In this document: positions 8,848-18,495 of the stretch, one piece after another
Position numbering within the stretch: the first letter of the stretch is position 1
Layout: every line of letters begins with the position of its first letter
Source of the DNA: Clostridiales bacterium
GTDB lineage: Bacteria; Bacillota; Clostridia; Tissierellales; GPF-1
Assembly (NCBI GenBank): GCA_013619125.1
Contig: JABXKS010000125.1
Location: 41,843-105,842, forward strand
Reading direction: 5' to 3'
DNA length: 64,000 nt
Translations under genes and position numbers: made by a program
Notes under the pieces: model-generated
The model's input: the letters and a program-made list of their open reading frames with translations, nothing else
The model's database searches: none
Told to the model about the DNA's origin: nothing

Positions 8848-9376
8848 GGGTCGCCTCCTTAATCGCGGCTTTAAGTTCCTCGATTGTAATATCAAAATGA
8901 TTCAATCGGCGCATAAATTGCAAGCTGTTTCCATACCCTAGGCCCAAGATTCGACCGATCCGAATCCGTAGGTCCTTAGCACCCTTGCCTCCGGACAGCC
9001 CGAAGGCAACCATGTCCACTTGGTTGTATCGATCCACTCCGTCCCGTTCCGTTCGGCAGGTTTTCAAGGCTGCTCGGATTGCCTCGGCAGACGCGTTCTC
9101 AACACCAATATTCCCTTTTCGCGTCGCAGCTTCCCGCGGAATAAATGCATGCTTGCATCCCGGCACTTGCTTCGCAATTTCATTTCGAATCCGTTCTCCC
9201 GCATAATCCGGATCCGTCAAAATAATGACACCACAGCGCTTTTGCGCTTCCCGAATTCGATCAAATAAGTCCTCCGGATACCCAAATCCACTGGTCACAA
9301 TAATCTGACACTCCACCGCCTGTTTGACGGCGGAAACATCATCCTTGCCCTCCACCACTATTACTTCTTGAATCAT
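8828..9376 (-). CDS. rnmV: Ribonuclease M5 (Toprim)
   Basis: VIVVEGKDDVSAV, ILTDPDYAGERIR, KHAFIPREAA; located upstream of rsmA. Confidence 0.93.
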   Translation of the reverse strand: MIQEVIVVEGKDDVSAVKQAVECQIIVTSGFGYPEDLFDRIREAQKRCGVIILTDPDYAGERIRNEIAKQVPGCKHAFIPREAATRKGNIGVENASAEAIRAALKTCRTERDGVDRYNQVDMVAFGLSGGKGAKDLRIRIGRILGLGYGNSLQFMRRLNHFDITIEELKAAIKEATHERETI

Positions 9377-10153
9377 CTATTGCTCCTCAATTCCATAAAT
9401 TCGTCTTGCATTTTCATCGGTAATCCGCCCGATTTCAACGGGATCCAACCCACGAAGCCGCGCGATTTCTTGAATAATAAACCGCACCTTCGATGGATCG
9501 TTTCTTTTCCCCCGAAAAGGTTCCGGTGTTTGATACGGTGCGTCTGTTTCCACCAATAATCGCTCCAGTGGAACTGCCATAGCCACTTCCTTGACTTTTT
9601 TTGCATTCTTGAACGTCACCGTGCCGGGCATGGAAATATAAAATCCCAATTTCACATATTCGATCATAACCTCCACGCTACCGGAAAAGCTGTGCAGCAC
9701 GCCCTTCAGGCTTCCGTCCTGTTCTGCCTTCAGGATCGCCACCATGTCTCCATGGGCTTCCCGGCAATGGATATTGACAGGCATGCTCAATCGCTTGGCT
9801 AACCGAATCTGATCAATGAACCATTTCTTCTGTATCTCTTTTGGCGATTCGTCCCAATAATAATCGAGTCCAATCTCCCCAATAGCAACCGCCTTTGGAT
9901 GACCCGCCAGCTTCTCCAATTCCATCAGATCCCCCGGCTTCGCCAGATGGGTCTCATGGGGATAGATCCCGACGGCCGCATACAAATATGAGACTTTCTC
10001 GCAGAGTGCCAATACCTGTTTGGCATTTTCCACATTCACAGAAGCATTCATCACCCCGGTCACACCGAGGGTGGGAAGATCAATCAACAATTGCTCGCGG
10101 TCTTCGTCAAATCGTTTCGTATCCAAATGCGCATGACTGTCAAATATTCGCAT
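9377..10153 (-). CDS. tatD: TatD family hydrolase
   Basis: RIFDSHAHLD, AIGEIGLDYYW, LVETDAPYQTPEPFRGKRNDP. Confidence 0.95.
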   Translation of the reverse strand: MRIFDSHAHLDTKRFDEDREQLLIDLPTLGVTGVMNASVNVENAKQVLALCEKVSYLYAAVGIYPHETHLAKPGDLMELEKLAGHPKAVAIGEIGLDYYWDESPKEIQKKWFIDQIRLAKRLSMPVNIHCREAHGDMVAILKAEQDGSLKGVLHSFSGSVEVMIEYVKLGFYISMPGTVTFKNAKKVKEVAMAVPLERLLVETDAPYQTPEPFRGKRNDPSKVRFIIQEIARLRGLDPVEIGRITDENARRIYGIEEQ

Positions 10154-10161
10154 ACGACCTC

Positions 10162-10692
10162 CTATTTTTTCTTCTTCTTTTTTTTAGACTTCAAAAATCC
10201 GTGTTTTTTCAATTCGGTTTCAATCTTGGCACGGTCGCCCACCACACTTAGATACACATCGCGCCTTCTGCCTTTTTTTGTCTCCGCGACAACATGCAAA
10301 CGAGAATTACCAGGCTTCCGCCCCGGCTCCATATGCATTTCAAAAACCTTGTCGTAATCAAAATACGTTGTCGCAGCCTGAATGCCTCGCTCTCTGATCT
10401 TTGGTGTCTGTGTGATAAACACAGAGAAGTAGACCCACCAAAGCGCCCAAAAAGGCAATATACTGGACAACCCCGTATCCCAGGTTGTACCCACTTGGGT
10501 AATCTCATAAATGAAATAGAAAACCGTCAAGGCAACAAATAAAACACCTAGAATGATTCGTTGTCTTTTGTCAGCCTGAAAGGCATACTCTACGGCGCCG
10601 CCCCTTTTTGCGAATTGAAGTAATCGAAAAAACAAGCTTCCCACCATGCCCAATGCCATAAATGTCAGCAAATAATAATAATCAAACGTCAT
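10162..10692 (-). CDS. Uncharacterised membrane protein
   Basis: 176 aa with three to four TM segments and Lys-rich C-terminus. Confidence 0.7.
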   Translation of the reverse strand: MTFDYYYLLTFMALGMVGSLFFRLLQFAKRGGAVEYAFQADKRQRIILGVLFVALTVFYFIYEITQVGTTWDTGLSSILPFWALWWVYFSVFITQTPKIRERGIQAATTYFDYDKVFEMHMEPGRKPGNSRLHVVAETKKGRRRDVYLSVVGDRAKIETELKKHGFLKSKKKKKKK

Positions 10693-10738
10693 TGTATCCT
10701 CCTTAAAACAAGAAGAGGCCTGAAATCAGGCCCCTCAC

Positions 10739-12721
10739 TTACCAAACTTTTGTGCCTGAAGCGATGGAATCCGCTACTGTCGCCAGTGTAAAAGTTTCTT
10801 CGTCATCCGCTGCCAAAATCATTCCATGACTGATTTCTCCACGCAGTTTTCTCGGTTTTAAATTGGTTACGACCATCACCTGTTTGCCGACCAAAGCATC
10901 GGGTTGATAGTATTTTGCGATCCCCGATACGATTTGGCGCGTTTCTTCTCCCAATTGAACCTGAAGAATCAATAGCTTGTCTGCATTCGGGTGTTTTTTC
11001 GCTTCTACAATTGTCGCAACACGCAGATCCACTTTCGTGAAATCTTCATACTCAATCATAGATGTTTCTTCCTCTTCCTCCGGCTCTTCCACAGGCGCTA
11101 CTTCCGGCTTTGCAACCGGCTGTCCCGTTTTCTCCGCGAAGAACTTTGCGTTTTTCTCTTCGATTCGAATTAATTCCTTTTCGATATCAAGACGTGGAAA
11201 CAAATTCGCGCCCTTGATCACGGTGCGGCCTACAGGCAAGGTACCCCAAACGCCGACCACGTCCCAGGTCGTTTCATGACCTTCTTCAATCCCCAATTGT
11301 GTCCAAATTCGGTTCGAAGTTTTCTCCATAAATGGACGAATTAAAATCGAAATAATTCGAATGGATTCCGACAGATTGTATAAAACTGTATCCAATCTCG
11401 GCTTTCGCTCTTCATCCTTAGCCAAGATCCAAGGGGTTGTTTCATCAATATACTTATTGGTTCGGCTCACCAGCTTCCAAATCGACTCCAAAGCGCCAGA
11501 GAAATCCAATTTGTCCATGGCCGCTTCCACGTTCATGGAGGTATCGCCAGCCAATTTTTTCAATTCACCGTCAATCGGTTCAGTCATCGTTGGCGTGGGC
11601 ATAATTGCACCATTGTACTTCTCAACCATGGCAATGGTTCGACTCACCAGATTGCCTAAATCATTTGCCAAGTCCGAATTGACACGAGATAAGAACTTTT
11701 CAGGTGTAAAGGATCCATCTGAACCAAATGAAAACTCTCGAAGCAAGAAATATTTCAAAGTGTCAATCCCATACAAATCAATCAACGGCTCCGCATACAT
11801 CACATTCCCTTTTGATTTTGACATCTTGTCATTACCGAAAAGAATCCACCCGTGTCCGAAAACTTGTTTGGGCAACGGCAGATCCAAAGCCATCAGCATT
11901 GCAGGCCAAATCAAGGTGTGGAATCGCACGATCTCTTTTCCAACCAGATGCACGTCGGCAGGCCAGAACTTCTCGAATTCCCCTTCATCATCGGACAAAT
12001 AACCCAAAGCGGAAATATAGTTGATCACTGCGTCAAACCACACATAAACCACATGCTTGTCATCAAAAGGCACCTTAACTCCCCAATCAAACGTGGTTCG
12101 AGATACGCAAAGATCATCCAAACCAGGTTTCAAGAAGTTGTTCACCATCTCATTCTTTCTCGATACCGGCAAAAGGAAGTTTGGATTCTCTGCAAAAAGA
12201 GTTTCCAATTTTTCTTGATATTTCGATAGCTTAAAGAAGTACGCCTCTTCCTTGGCGATATGTACCTCGCGGCCGCAATCCGGACATTTTCCGTCATTCA
12301 ATTGAGACTCCGTCCAGAAAGATTCGCAAGGGGTACAATAATACCCTTCGTATTCGCCCTTATAGATGTCGCCTTTGTCATACAGCTTTTGAAACGCAGC
12401 TTGCACGGTTGCCTCATGGCGAGGTTCTGTTGTACGGATAAAGTCATCATAGCTGATCTCAAGATCGCTCCAGAGTTTCTTAATATCTTTCATAATACCA
12501 TCCAGATACTGGATCGGTGTCACACCTTTGGCTTCCGCCACCAACTGAATCTTTTGGCCGTGCTCGTCAGTTCCCGTCAAAAACTTCACTTCAAATCCGG
12601 ACAACCGCTTGAATCGCGCCAAAGCATCCGCTGCCACAGTCGTATAGGTATGTCCCAAATGAAGATTTCCACTTGGATAATAAATCGGAGTTGTTAGATA
12701 AAATTGCTTTTTCTCACTCAT
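10739..12721 (-). CDS. metG: Methionyl-tRNA synthetase
   Basis: TTPIYYPSGNLHLGHTYT (HIGH), KMSKSKGN (KMSKS), CxxC Zn sites, C-terminal tRNA-binding domain. Confidence 0.97.
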   Translation of the reverse strand: MSEKKQFYLTTPIYYPSGNLHLGHTYTTVAADALARFKRLSGFEVKFLTGTDEHGQKIQLVAEAKGVTPIQYLDGIMKDIKKLWSDLEISYDDFIRTTEPRHEATVQAAFQKLYDKGDIYKGEYEGYYCTPCESFWTESQLNDGKCPDCGREVHIAKEEAYFFKLSKYQEKLETLFAENPNFLLPVSRKNEMVNNFLKPGLDDLCVSRTTFDWGVKVPFDDKHVVYVWFDAVINYISALGYLSDDEGEFEKFWPADVHLVGKEIVRFHTLIWPAMLMALDLPLPKQVFGHGWILFGNDKMSKSKGNVMYAEPLIDLYGIDTLKYFLLREFSFGSDGSFTPEKFLSRVNSDLANDLGNLVSRTIAMVEKYNGAIMPTPTMTEPIDGELKKLAGDTSMNVEAAMDKLDFSGALESIWKLVSRTNKYIDETTPWILAKDEERKPRLDTVLYNLSESIRIISILIRPFMEKTSNRIWTQLGIEEGHETTWDVVGVWGTLPVGRTVIKGANLFPRLDIEKELIRIEEKNAKFFAEKTGQPVAKPEVAPVEEPEEEEETSMIEYEDFTKVDLRVATIVEAKKHPNADKLLILQVQLGEETRQIVSGIAKYYQPDALVGKQVMVVTNLKPRKLRGEISHGMILAADDEETFTLATVADSIASGTKVW

Positions 12722-12761
12722 TGTATCCTCCTTGTATGCTTGATGCAGGGCACGAATTTTA

Positions 12762-13005
12762 GCGTCAAAAAGAACTCGCCCCCGTTTGTAGAGACGAGAT
12801 CCCCCGCGGTACCACTCTACTTACAGATCGAGTCTGTCGCTTTCGTCATAACGGGGACGTTCCCGCACTGCTCTTACGCCAAGCGCTTAAGCATGTTGCT
12901 CCAGAACCATATTCAACCAGCCCGGCATATCGGGTTCCACCATCCCCGACTCTCTAGAAATTCGAACCGATTTACTCATTCTTTCACCGCAAAATCTCGA
13001 TAGAT
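12762..13005 (-). ncRNA. T-box leader upstream of metG
   Basis: Reverse strand contains AGAGTGGTACCGCGGG (canonical T-box sequence, plus 12803-12818) followed by a terminator-like stem and TTCTTTTT before metG. Confidence 0.85.
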
Positions 13006-13192
13006 AATAACTACCCGTATTTTATCCAAACTTGCGTTCTTTGTCAAACAACAAGCCAACAAACAATTTATCGACTTTCCATGGTTCGAAATTTGGCAAC
13101 ATTTTGGAAAAACTTCATTAATTTGGTTATGTTTTCAAAATCATGGGTACTATATTATCGAGTAAACAAATATTAAAGAAAGGAGCGATACG

Positions 13193-13459
13193 ATGAAATC
13201 AACCGGCATTGTACGTAGAGTCGATGAGCTCGGCCGAGTAGTCATTCCGATTGAGCTTCGCCGAACGCTTGACATCGCGGAAAAGGACGCTCTAGAAATA
13301 TTCGTGGATGGCGAAAAGATCATATTGAAAAAGTACAACCCAGCGGATGTGTTCACAGGAACTTTAGAGGACTTGATTGAGTACAAAGGCAAGAAAATTT
13401 CTAAAACCACTATTATTGAATTGGCCCGCATTGCAGGCATGTCACTCAAAGAAGACTAA
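13193..13459 (+). CDS. abrB: AbrB-family transition-state regulator
   Basis: MKSTGIVRRVDELGRVVIPIELRRTLDIAEKDALEIFVDGEKIILKKY. Confidence 0.93.
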   Translation: MKSTGIVRRVDELGRVVIPIELRRTLDIAEKDALEIFVDGEKIILKKYNPADVFTGTLEDLIEYKGKKISKTTIIELARIAGMSLKED

Positions 13460-13463
13460 AATC

Positions 13464-13496
13464 CAGGGGGATTTATTCTCCCCTGGATTTTTCTTT
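13464..13496. terminator. Bidirectional terminator
   Basis: AATCCAGGGGGATTTATTCTCCCCTGGATTTTT. Confidence 0.8.
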
Positions 13497-14312
13497 GATC
13501 TCCATCGCCCATTGATAAGCTTCATTTTTTTTCACAGAAAAAACGTCTACCGCTTCCTTTACCAAATCCTTCGTGCTCTTTCCTTCCAGCGCCCATTCCT
13601 CCATGGTCCGCACAATCAATTCCTTTGAAATCACTTCTTCCACATGCTCAGCGCCTTCCAAAACCAAAACAAATTCACCACGTGGGGATTCAAAGGCTTG
13701 AATTGCCTCTGCGATCGTTCCCCGATAAACCTCTTCGAATTTCTTGGTCAACTCTCTGCATACCGCGATTTTTCGATTCCCAAATCCCGCTTCCATATCT
13801 AAAAGGACTCCCTTTACTCGATGCGGCGAGGCATAAAAAATCAAGGTCTCTTCAATTTTTGCCAATTCTGTGATTCGCTCCCGGCGGTTTTTCTTATCAT
13901 GCGGCAAAAATCCCTCAAAGAAAAATCGACGCGTGGACAATCCACTTGCCACCAAAGCAATAGAAAAAGCAGTGGGTCCAGGCAACACTTCAAAAGGAAT
14001 GCCCGCCTCGATCGCCAGTTGCACCAAGTGCTCCCCCGGATCTGAAATCCCAGGCATTCCCGCATCGGAAATCAAGGCAATCCGCGTTCCTGCCTGCATT
14101 TTACGAATCAATTCCGGTCCGCGGCTACGCAAATTATGCTCATGATAACTGATCAAAGGCTTTTGAATCTCAAAATGCGTCAAAAGCTTTAAACTGTGGC
14201 GAGTATCTTCACAGGCGATCATATCCGCATTTTTTAACGCCTCCAAGGTTCGAAGGGTAATATCCTGCAAATTGCCTATGGGCGTCGGACAAAGCCATAA
14301 TTTTGTTTCCAT
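13473..14312 (-). CDS. rsmI: 16S rRNA (cytidine1402-2'-O)-methyltransferase
   Basis: LWLCPTPIGNLQDITLRTLEAL, EDTRHSLKLL, ALISDAGMPGISDPG; internal start METKLW. Confidence 0.95.
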   Translation of the reverse strand: METKLWLCPTPIGNLQDITLRTLEALKNADMIACEDTRHSLKLLTHFEIQKPLISYHEHNLRSRGPELIRKMQAGTRIALISDAGMPGISDPGEHLVQLAIEAGIPFEVLPGPTAFSIALVASGLSTRRFFFEGFLPHDKKNRRERITELAKIEETLIFYASPHRVKGVLLDMEAGFGNRKIAVCRELTKKFEEVYRGTIAEAIQAFESPRGEFVLVLEGAEHVEEVISKELIVRTMEEWALEGKSTKDLVKEAVDVFSVKKNEAYQWAMEIKEKSRGE

Positions 14313-14325
14313 CGGATCCCTCCTT

Positions 14326-15066
14326 CTATTTTTTCCAAATATCTTCATACGCGCGATGCACTTCCGGCGTATATTCTCCCTGTTCATCATAGACAAAGAA
14401 TGGCGGTTCCATGATCAAATCCGATTTCCCCCCCAAGATGCCCTTGATCAGAACAATATTGGGTCGCTTTCCCTGTTTGGGGTAAACCAAACGAATCCGC
14501 TTAGGCTCGATTCCATATTTTTTCATCAATGTGATAATCTCGACCAAACGCTGTGGCCGATGAACCATATAAAATCGCCCCTGACTGTTCAGCAGGTAGG
14601 CTGCGCTTTCGATCAGCGTTTCCAGGCCCGCTGTAATCTCATGGCGTGCAATGGCCTTGTGATCCGTCGGATTGACAATCCCGCCGCCAATCGGCTTATA
14701 AGGCGGATTCATGGTCACCACGTCGTAGCTATGCGCCTTCTCCCCTTCTCTGACCCTGGATGCATCTCCGACGCGAATAGAAATCACCTCGTCCAATTCA
14801 TTCAGCCGAATGGAACGCTGTGCCATTTCTGCGATCTCAGGCTGAATTTCCAGTCCATAAATCCTCGCGCCCTTGTTCTTTCCATATAAAAGCAAAGGAA
14901 TGATGCCATTTCCCGTACAAAGGTCCATCACTTTGGCGCGTTTATTTGCTTCCGCAAAATCTGCCAGAAGAACCGCGTCGATTCCGAAACAAAACCAGTC
15001 TGGATTTTGAATAATTTGTAATCCTTTTACTTGAAGGTCATCGACCCGTTCATGTGATTTAACCAT
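14326..15066 (-). CDS. tRNA1(Val) adenine methyltransferase-like (TrmN6/YabB family)
   Basis: FCFGIDAVLLADFA, VMDLCTGNGIIPLLL, VVTMNPPY motif. Confidence 0.88.
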   Translation of the reverse strand: MVKSHERVDDLQVKGLQIIQNPDWFCFGIDAVLLADFAEANKRAKVMDLCTGNGIIPLLLYGKNKGARIYGLEIQPEIAEMAQRSIRLNELDEVISIRVGDASRVREGEKAHSYDVVTMNPPYKPIGGGIVNPTDHKAIARHEITAGLETLIESAAYLLNSQGRFYMVHRPQRLVEIITLMKKYGIEPKRIRLVYPKQGKRPNIVLIKGILGGKSDLIMEPPFFVYDEQGEYTPEVHRAYEDIWKK

Positions 15067-15122
15067 ATTTCCCCTCTATAATGAAAAAAATCCGCAAATC
15101 TGCGGATTATTTCGATTTGCTC

Positions 15123-15284
15123 TTATTCTGGTTGTGGAGCGTCTACTGGGCAAACGTCCGCGCAAGCACCGCAATCGATGCACGCATCGCTGATTACGTA
15201 AATATCTCCCGCAGTGATCGCGCCTACTGGGCACTCTGCTTCACATGCACCGCAAGCGATACAATCGTTAGAAATTTTATACAT
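15123..15284 (-). CDS. 2[4Fe-4S] ferredoxin, 53 aa (below ORF-track length cutoff)
   Basis: [53 protein letters not shown]. Confidence 0.95.
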   Translation of the reverse strand: MYKISNDCIACGACEAECPVGAITAGDIYVISDACIDCGACADVCPVDAPQPE

Positions 15285-15354
15285 TCGATTCACCTCCTTG
15301 GCTTTCCGATAATACTATATCATTTCTTTTCATTCTTGAAAACAAGAATTTCAA

Positions 15355-16491
15355 CTATTCTTCCTTCTTCTTTTCCGGCACTGCCGATTTGTTAGGATTC
15401 GGTCGGCGTCTCCCGCTACGTCTTCGTTTGCTTCCCCGCGATTGGCTTCGGTCCTTCCCATCGATCCCCGTCAATTTTTTATTGATGCTTGAGGTTGGAA
15501 TCTGATCGCGCTTCGCCTGTGGCAGCTTCATTTTCTTCGGTGCTTCTTCCGCTGGCTTTTCAACAATATCAGACTTCTCCGCTTCCGTTTTTGGCTCCTC
15601 GTACAAGTCGTCCAAGAAGTCATTCACCGCATTCAGATCAATCTTTGATTCGAATTTTCCCTTTGGCTTCGGTTCCGGTTTTTTATACATGGAGACTTCT
15701 TTCGAATCATAGGTTATGAATTGATCAGGACCCCGTTCATTTCGAAAACGGACCTTAACCTTCCCTCGTAAAATATCCAAATCAAAAACCTTGCCCACAC
15801 CATCAGGCGTATCTACCATCTTGTTGACTTTTGGCAATTCTTTCAGCAATTCGACATAATGCTCATGCTCATAATTCAAGCAACACATCAAACGGCCGCA
15901 TACCCCAGATACCTTGGTCGGATTCAAGGAGAGGTTCTGATTTTTTGCCATCTTGATCGAGACTGGCGCAAACTCGCCCAGAAAACTATTGCAACACAAT
16001 TGACGCCCGCAAGAACCCATGCCGCCAACGATTTTCGCCTCATCGCGAACACCAATTTGACGAAGCTCAATTCTGGTTCGGAATACACCCGCCAAATCCT
16101 TGACCAGCTCCCGAAAATCCACTCGCCCATCAGCGGTGAAATAGAAAATGATCTTGTTGTTGTCGAAGGTATACTCCACATCAACCAATTTCATTTCCAG
16201 TCCGTGTTTGTCAATCCGTTCCTGACAAAGCTGAAAGGCATTTGGCACTTTTTCTTTGTTTTGTTTGTGGACCTTTCGATCCTCCTCCGTTGCAATCCGA
16301 ATAACCGCTTTGAGGGGATGACTCATTTCCTGTTCCGAAATTTCTTTCGGTCCGCTCACCACATCTCCAAACTCTAATCCGCGTGCGGTTTCAACGATAA
16401 CTTGATTTCCCGCTGCTATATCCAGATCGCCCGGCGTGAAATAATAAATTTTACCCGCTTGTTTAAAGCGTATGCCTACGATCGTTTCCAC
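15355..16491 (-). CDS. ricT: PSP1-domain protein RicT (YaaT)
   Basis: VETIVGIRFKQAGKIYYF..., IGVRDEAKIVGGMGSCGRQLCCNSFL, VCGRLMCCLNYE; GTG start. Confidence 0.92.
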   Translation of the reverse strand: METIVGIRFKQAGKIYYFTPGDLDIAAGNQVIVETARGLEFGDVVSGPKEISEQEMSHPLKAVIRIATEEDRKVHKQNKEKVPNAFQLCQERIDKHGLEMKLVDVEYTFDNNKIIFYFTADGRVDFRELVKDLAGVFRTRIELRQIGVRDEAKIVGGMGSCGRQLCCNSFLGEFAPVSIKMAKNQNLSLNPTKVSGVCGRLMCCLNYEHEHYVELLKELPKVNKMVDTPDGVGKVFDLDILRGKVKVRFRNERGPDQFITYDSKEVSMYKKPEPKPKGKFESKIDLNAVNDFLDDLYEEPKTEAEKSDIVEKPAEEAPKKMKLPQAKRDQIPTSSINKKLTGIDGKDRSQSRGSKRRRSGRRRPNPNKSAVPEKKKEE

Positions 16492-17452
16492 TGATTTCCT
16501 CCTGAATAATTCGGAACATTTGCTGAAGCCCAACCGTTAAATTGAGATTCCGTCGCAACTGATCCTTTGTCTGAATAATCTGTTCTATTATACCATAGAT
16601 CGCGCTTTCTGACACCCTTCGAGCGGTCTCTTTGACCTGAATGCGACGAGCCGGATTCAAAATCCGTTTATCATCTCGTGTGGTTTGCATCACCAGCACA
16701 TCCCGGAAAAAATTCAAAAAATCATTCAAGATGGCATCCGCCTCTCCCTTTCGCTTTTCAAAAAGCGCGAGAAAGGGAACGATCTGCAAGGATTGTGTCG
16801 ACAACAAGTAGGACAAGGCTTGCTCCGCAGCCTCCTGAAGAGCTTGAAATTCCTTCGACTCCAAAAGTGAAATGGCATGTCCCGGCCGCCCTTCTGAAAG
16901 GCGGGCAAGTTTTGTTGCCGTATCTGCTTCAACACCGCGTTTTTGCAAAGCATCAACCAATTCTTGCTCTTCCACTGGATAAAACCGTATGGCCTGTACC
17001 CGGCTTCGAATAGTCGGCAAAAGCCCCTGCGGGTTAGCCGTTACCAGAATAATCACCGTTTGCGGTGGCGGCTCCTCGAGGCTCTTCAATAGGGCATTTT
17101 GCGCGGAAGCGGTCAGTTTGTCCGCATCATCAAAGAGGAAAATCTTGTATCCCCCTTCGTAAGAACGAATCTGTAGCTCATGAATCGCCCGTTCCGCTTG
17201 CTCCCGCTTGATCGACTTGCCTTCCGGTTCGTACATATGAAAGTCGGGATGATTCCCCGCGGCAAACATCTGACAACTATGGCAGAGGCCACAGCGGCTC
17301 TCTTCTTGCTGACACAGCAAATCCATAGCAAAGTTGAAGGCCATCTTCTTTTTCCCGACGGCCTCCGGTCCTTCAAAACAATATCCATGGGCGACTCGGT
17401 TGGATCGAACCGCCTCCATCATCTGTTCCTGCTGCGCTTGATGTCCTATCAT
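16463..17452 (-). CDS. holB: DNA polymerase III delta' subunit
   Basis: VAHGYCFEGPEAVGKKKMAFNFAMDLLC, KIFLFDDADKLTASAQNALLKSLEEPP. Confidence 0.9.
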   Translation of the reverse strand: MIGHQAQQEQMMEAVRSNRVAHGYCFEGPEAVGKKKMAFNFAMDLLCQQEESRCGLCHSCQMFAAGNHPDFHMYEPEGKSIKREQAERAIHELQIRSYEGGYKIFLFDDADKLTASAQNALLKSLEEPPPQTVIILVTANPQGLLPTIRSRVQAIRFYPVEEQELVDALQKRGVEADTATKLARLSEGRPGHAISLLESKEFQALQEAAEQALSYLLSTQSLQIVPFLALFEKRKGEADAILNDFLNFFRDVLVMQTTRDDKRILNPARRIQVKETARRVSESAIYGIIEQIIQTKDQLRRNLNLTVGLQQMFRIIQEEISGNDRRHTL

Positions 17453-17465
17453 AGTAAACTCCTCG

Positions 17466-17795
17466 CTAAAACTGTTCAAATTGATCCACATCAAGAACAA
17501 AAACAACCGCGCCGCCAACCTTGACGTCTACCAAATATGGCAGATAAACCCCAGAGCCCCAAGACGCGCTGGTGGTTGTGTTTCTCGTGACAATTCTCAT
17601 CTCGCAATTCTCTTTGATCAACGCCAGCACTTCATCGACACGATCTCTCTTGACGCCTGTTAAAAGGGTCGTGTTTCCATCCTTCAAGAATCCGCCTGTC
17701 GATGCAAGTCGTGTTACGCCAAATCCATTTTCGATTAATATAGTCTGTAATGCATGGGCATCTTGATCCTGAACAATCGCAATCACAAGCTTCAT
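17466..17795 (-). CDS. Cyclic-di-AMP receptor (DarA/PstA, YaaQ family)
   Basis: MKLVIAIVQDQDAHALQTILIENGFGVTRLASTGGFLKDGNTTLLTGV. Confidence 0.95.
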   Translation of the reverse strand: MKLVIAIVQDQDAHALQTILIENGFGVTRLASTGGFLKDGNTTLLTGVKRDRVDEVLALIKENCEMRIVTRNTTTSASWGSGVYLPYLVDVKVGGAVVFVLDVDQFEQF

Positions 17796-18493
17796 TCCAT
17801 CGCCTCCTCAATAATCTTTTCCTTCTTTAAATGAGATACTATTTCTTGATGAATCTCTTCTATGGTTTTTAGTCGACCATCCTCAACACAACGAATTCGT
17901 ATCCACTGATATTTTTCCGCCACTTCGCAGGCCGTTTGATACGAAGCCTCCATATAGGCTTCGTCCCGTTCATGAATATCCTTTTCTTCGCTTCCATCTG
18001 CCTTGTTCTTCCGGTTTTCCCGCAAACGATGAGAAACCTCCGGCAGCATATCCAAAAAGAAAATCAAGCGCGGCTTCGGCAATCCCATAATCCCATATTC
18101 AAACTTCTCCACCCAACTTAAGAATGCTTCCCGCTCAACGGGATCGTCAATCTTGGCCGCCTGATGAATCATGTTCGATGGAATATAGCGATCTGCCAGA
18201 ATAATGGTTCCCGCCTCGTACGCCTCTTTCCAATCGGTTCTAAAACTAGCAAATCGATCGACGGAAAATAGCACAGATGCCGCATATGCGCTTACATCAG
18301 ACGGCTTTTTGCCAAAGGCGCCGGATAAGTATAGCCGCACCGGAGCCGAATACTCTTCTTTATAGTTGGGAAAACTTACCGATTCAAATACTGTCCCGGC
18401 GGATTGAAAAAAAACTTTCAACAGATTTGTCTGCGTTTCTTTTCCCGCACCATCACTTCCCTCGATGACGATTAGATTTCCCATCTTCTCCAC
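17792..18493 (-). CDS. tmk: Thymidylate kinase
   Basis: NLIVIEGSDGAGKETQTNLL, ILADRYIPSNMIHQAAK. Confidence 0.92.
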   Translation of the reverse strand: MEKMGNLIVIEGSDGAGKETQTNLLKVFFQSAGTVFESVSFPNYKEEYSAPVRLYLSGAFGKKPSDVSAYAASVLFSVDRFASFRTDWKEAYEAGTIILADRYIPSNMIHQAAKIDDPVEREAFLSWVEKFEYGIMGLPKPRLIFFLDMLPEVSHRLRENRKNKADGSEEKDIHERDEAYMEASYQTACEVAEKYQWIRIRCVEDGRLKTIEEIHQEIVSHLKKEKIIEEAME

Positions 18494-18495
18494 TC

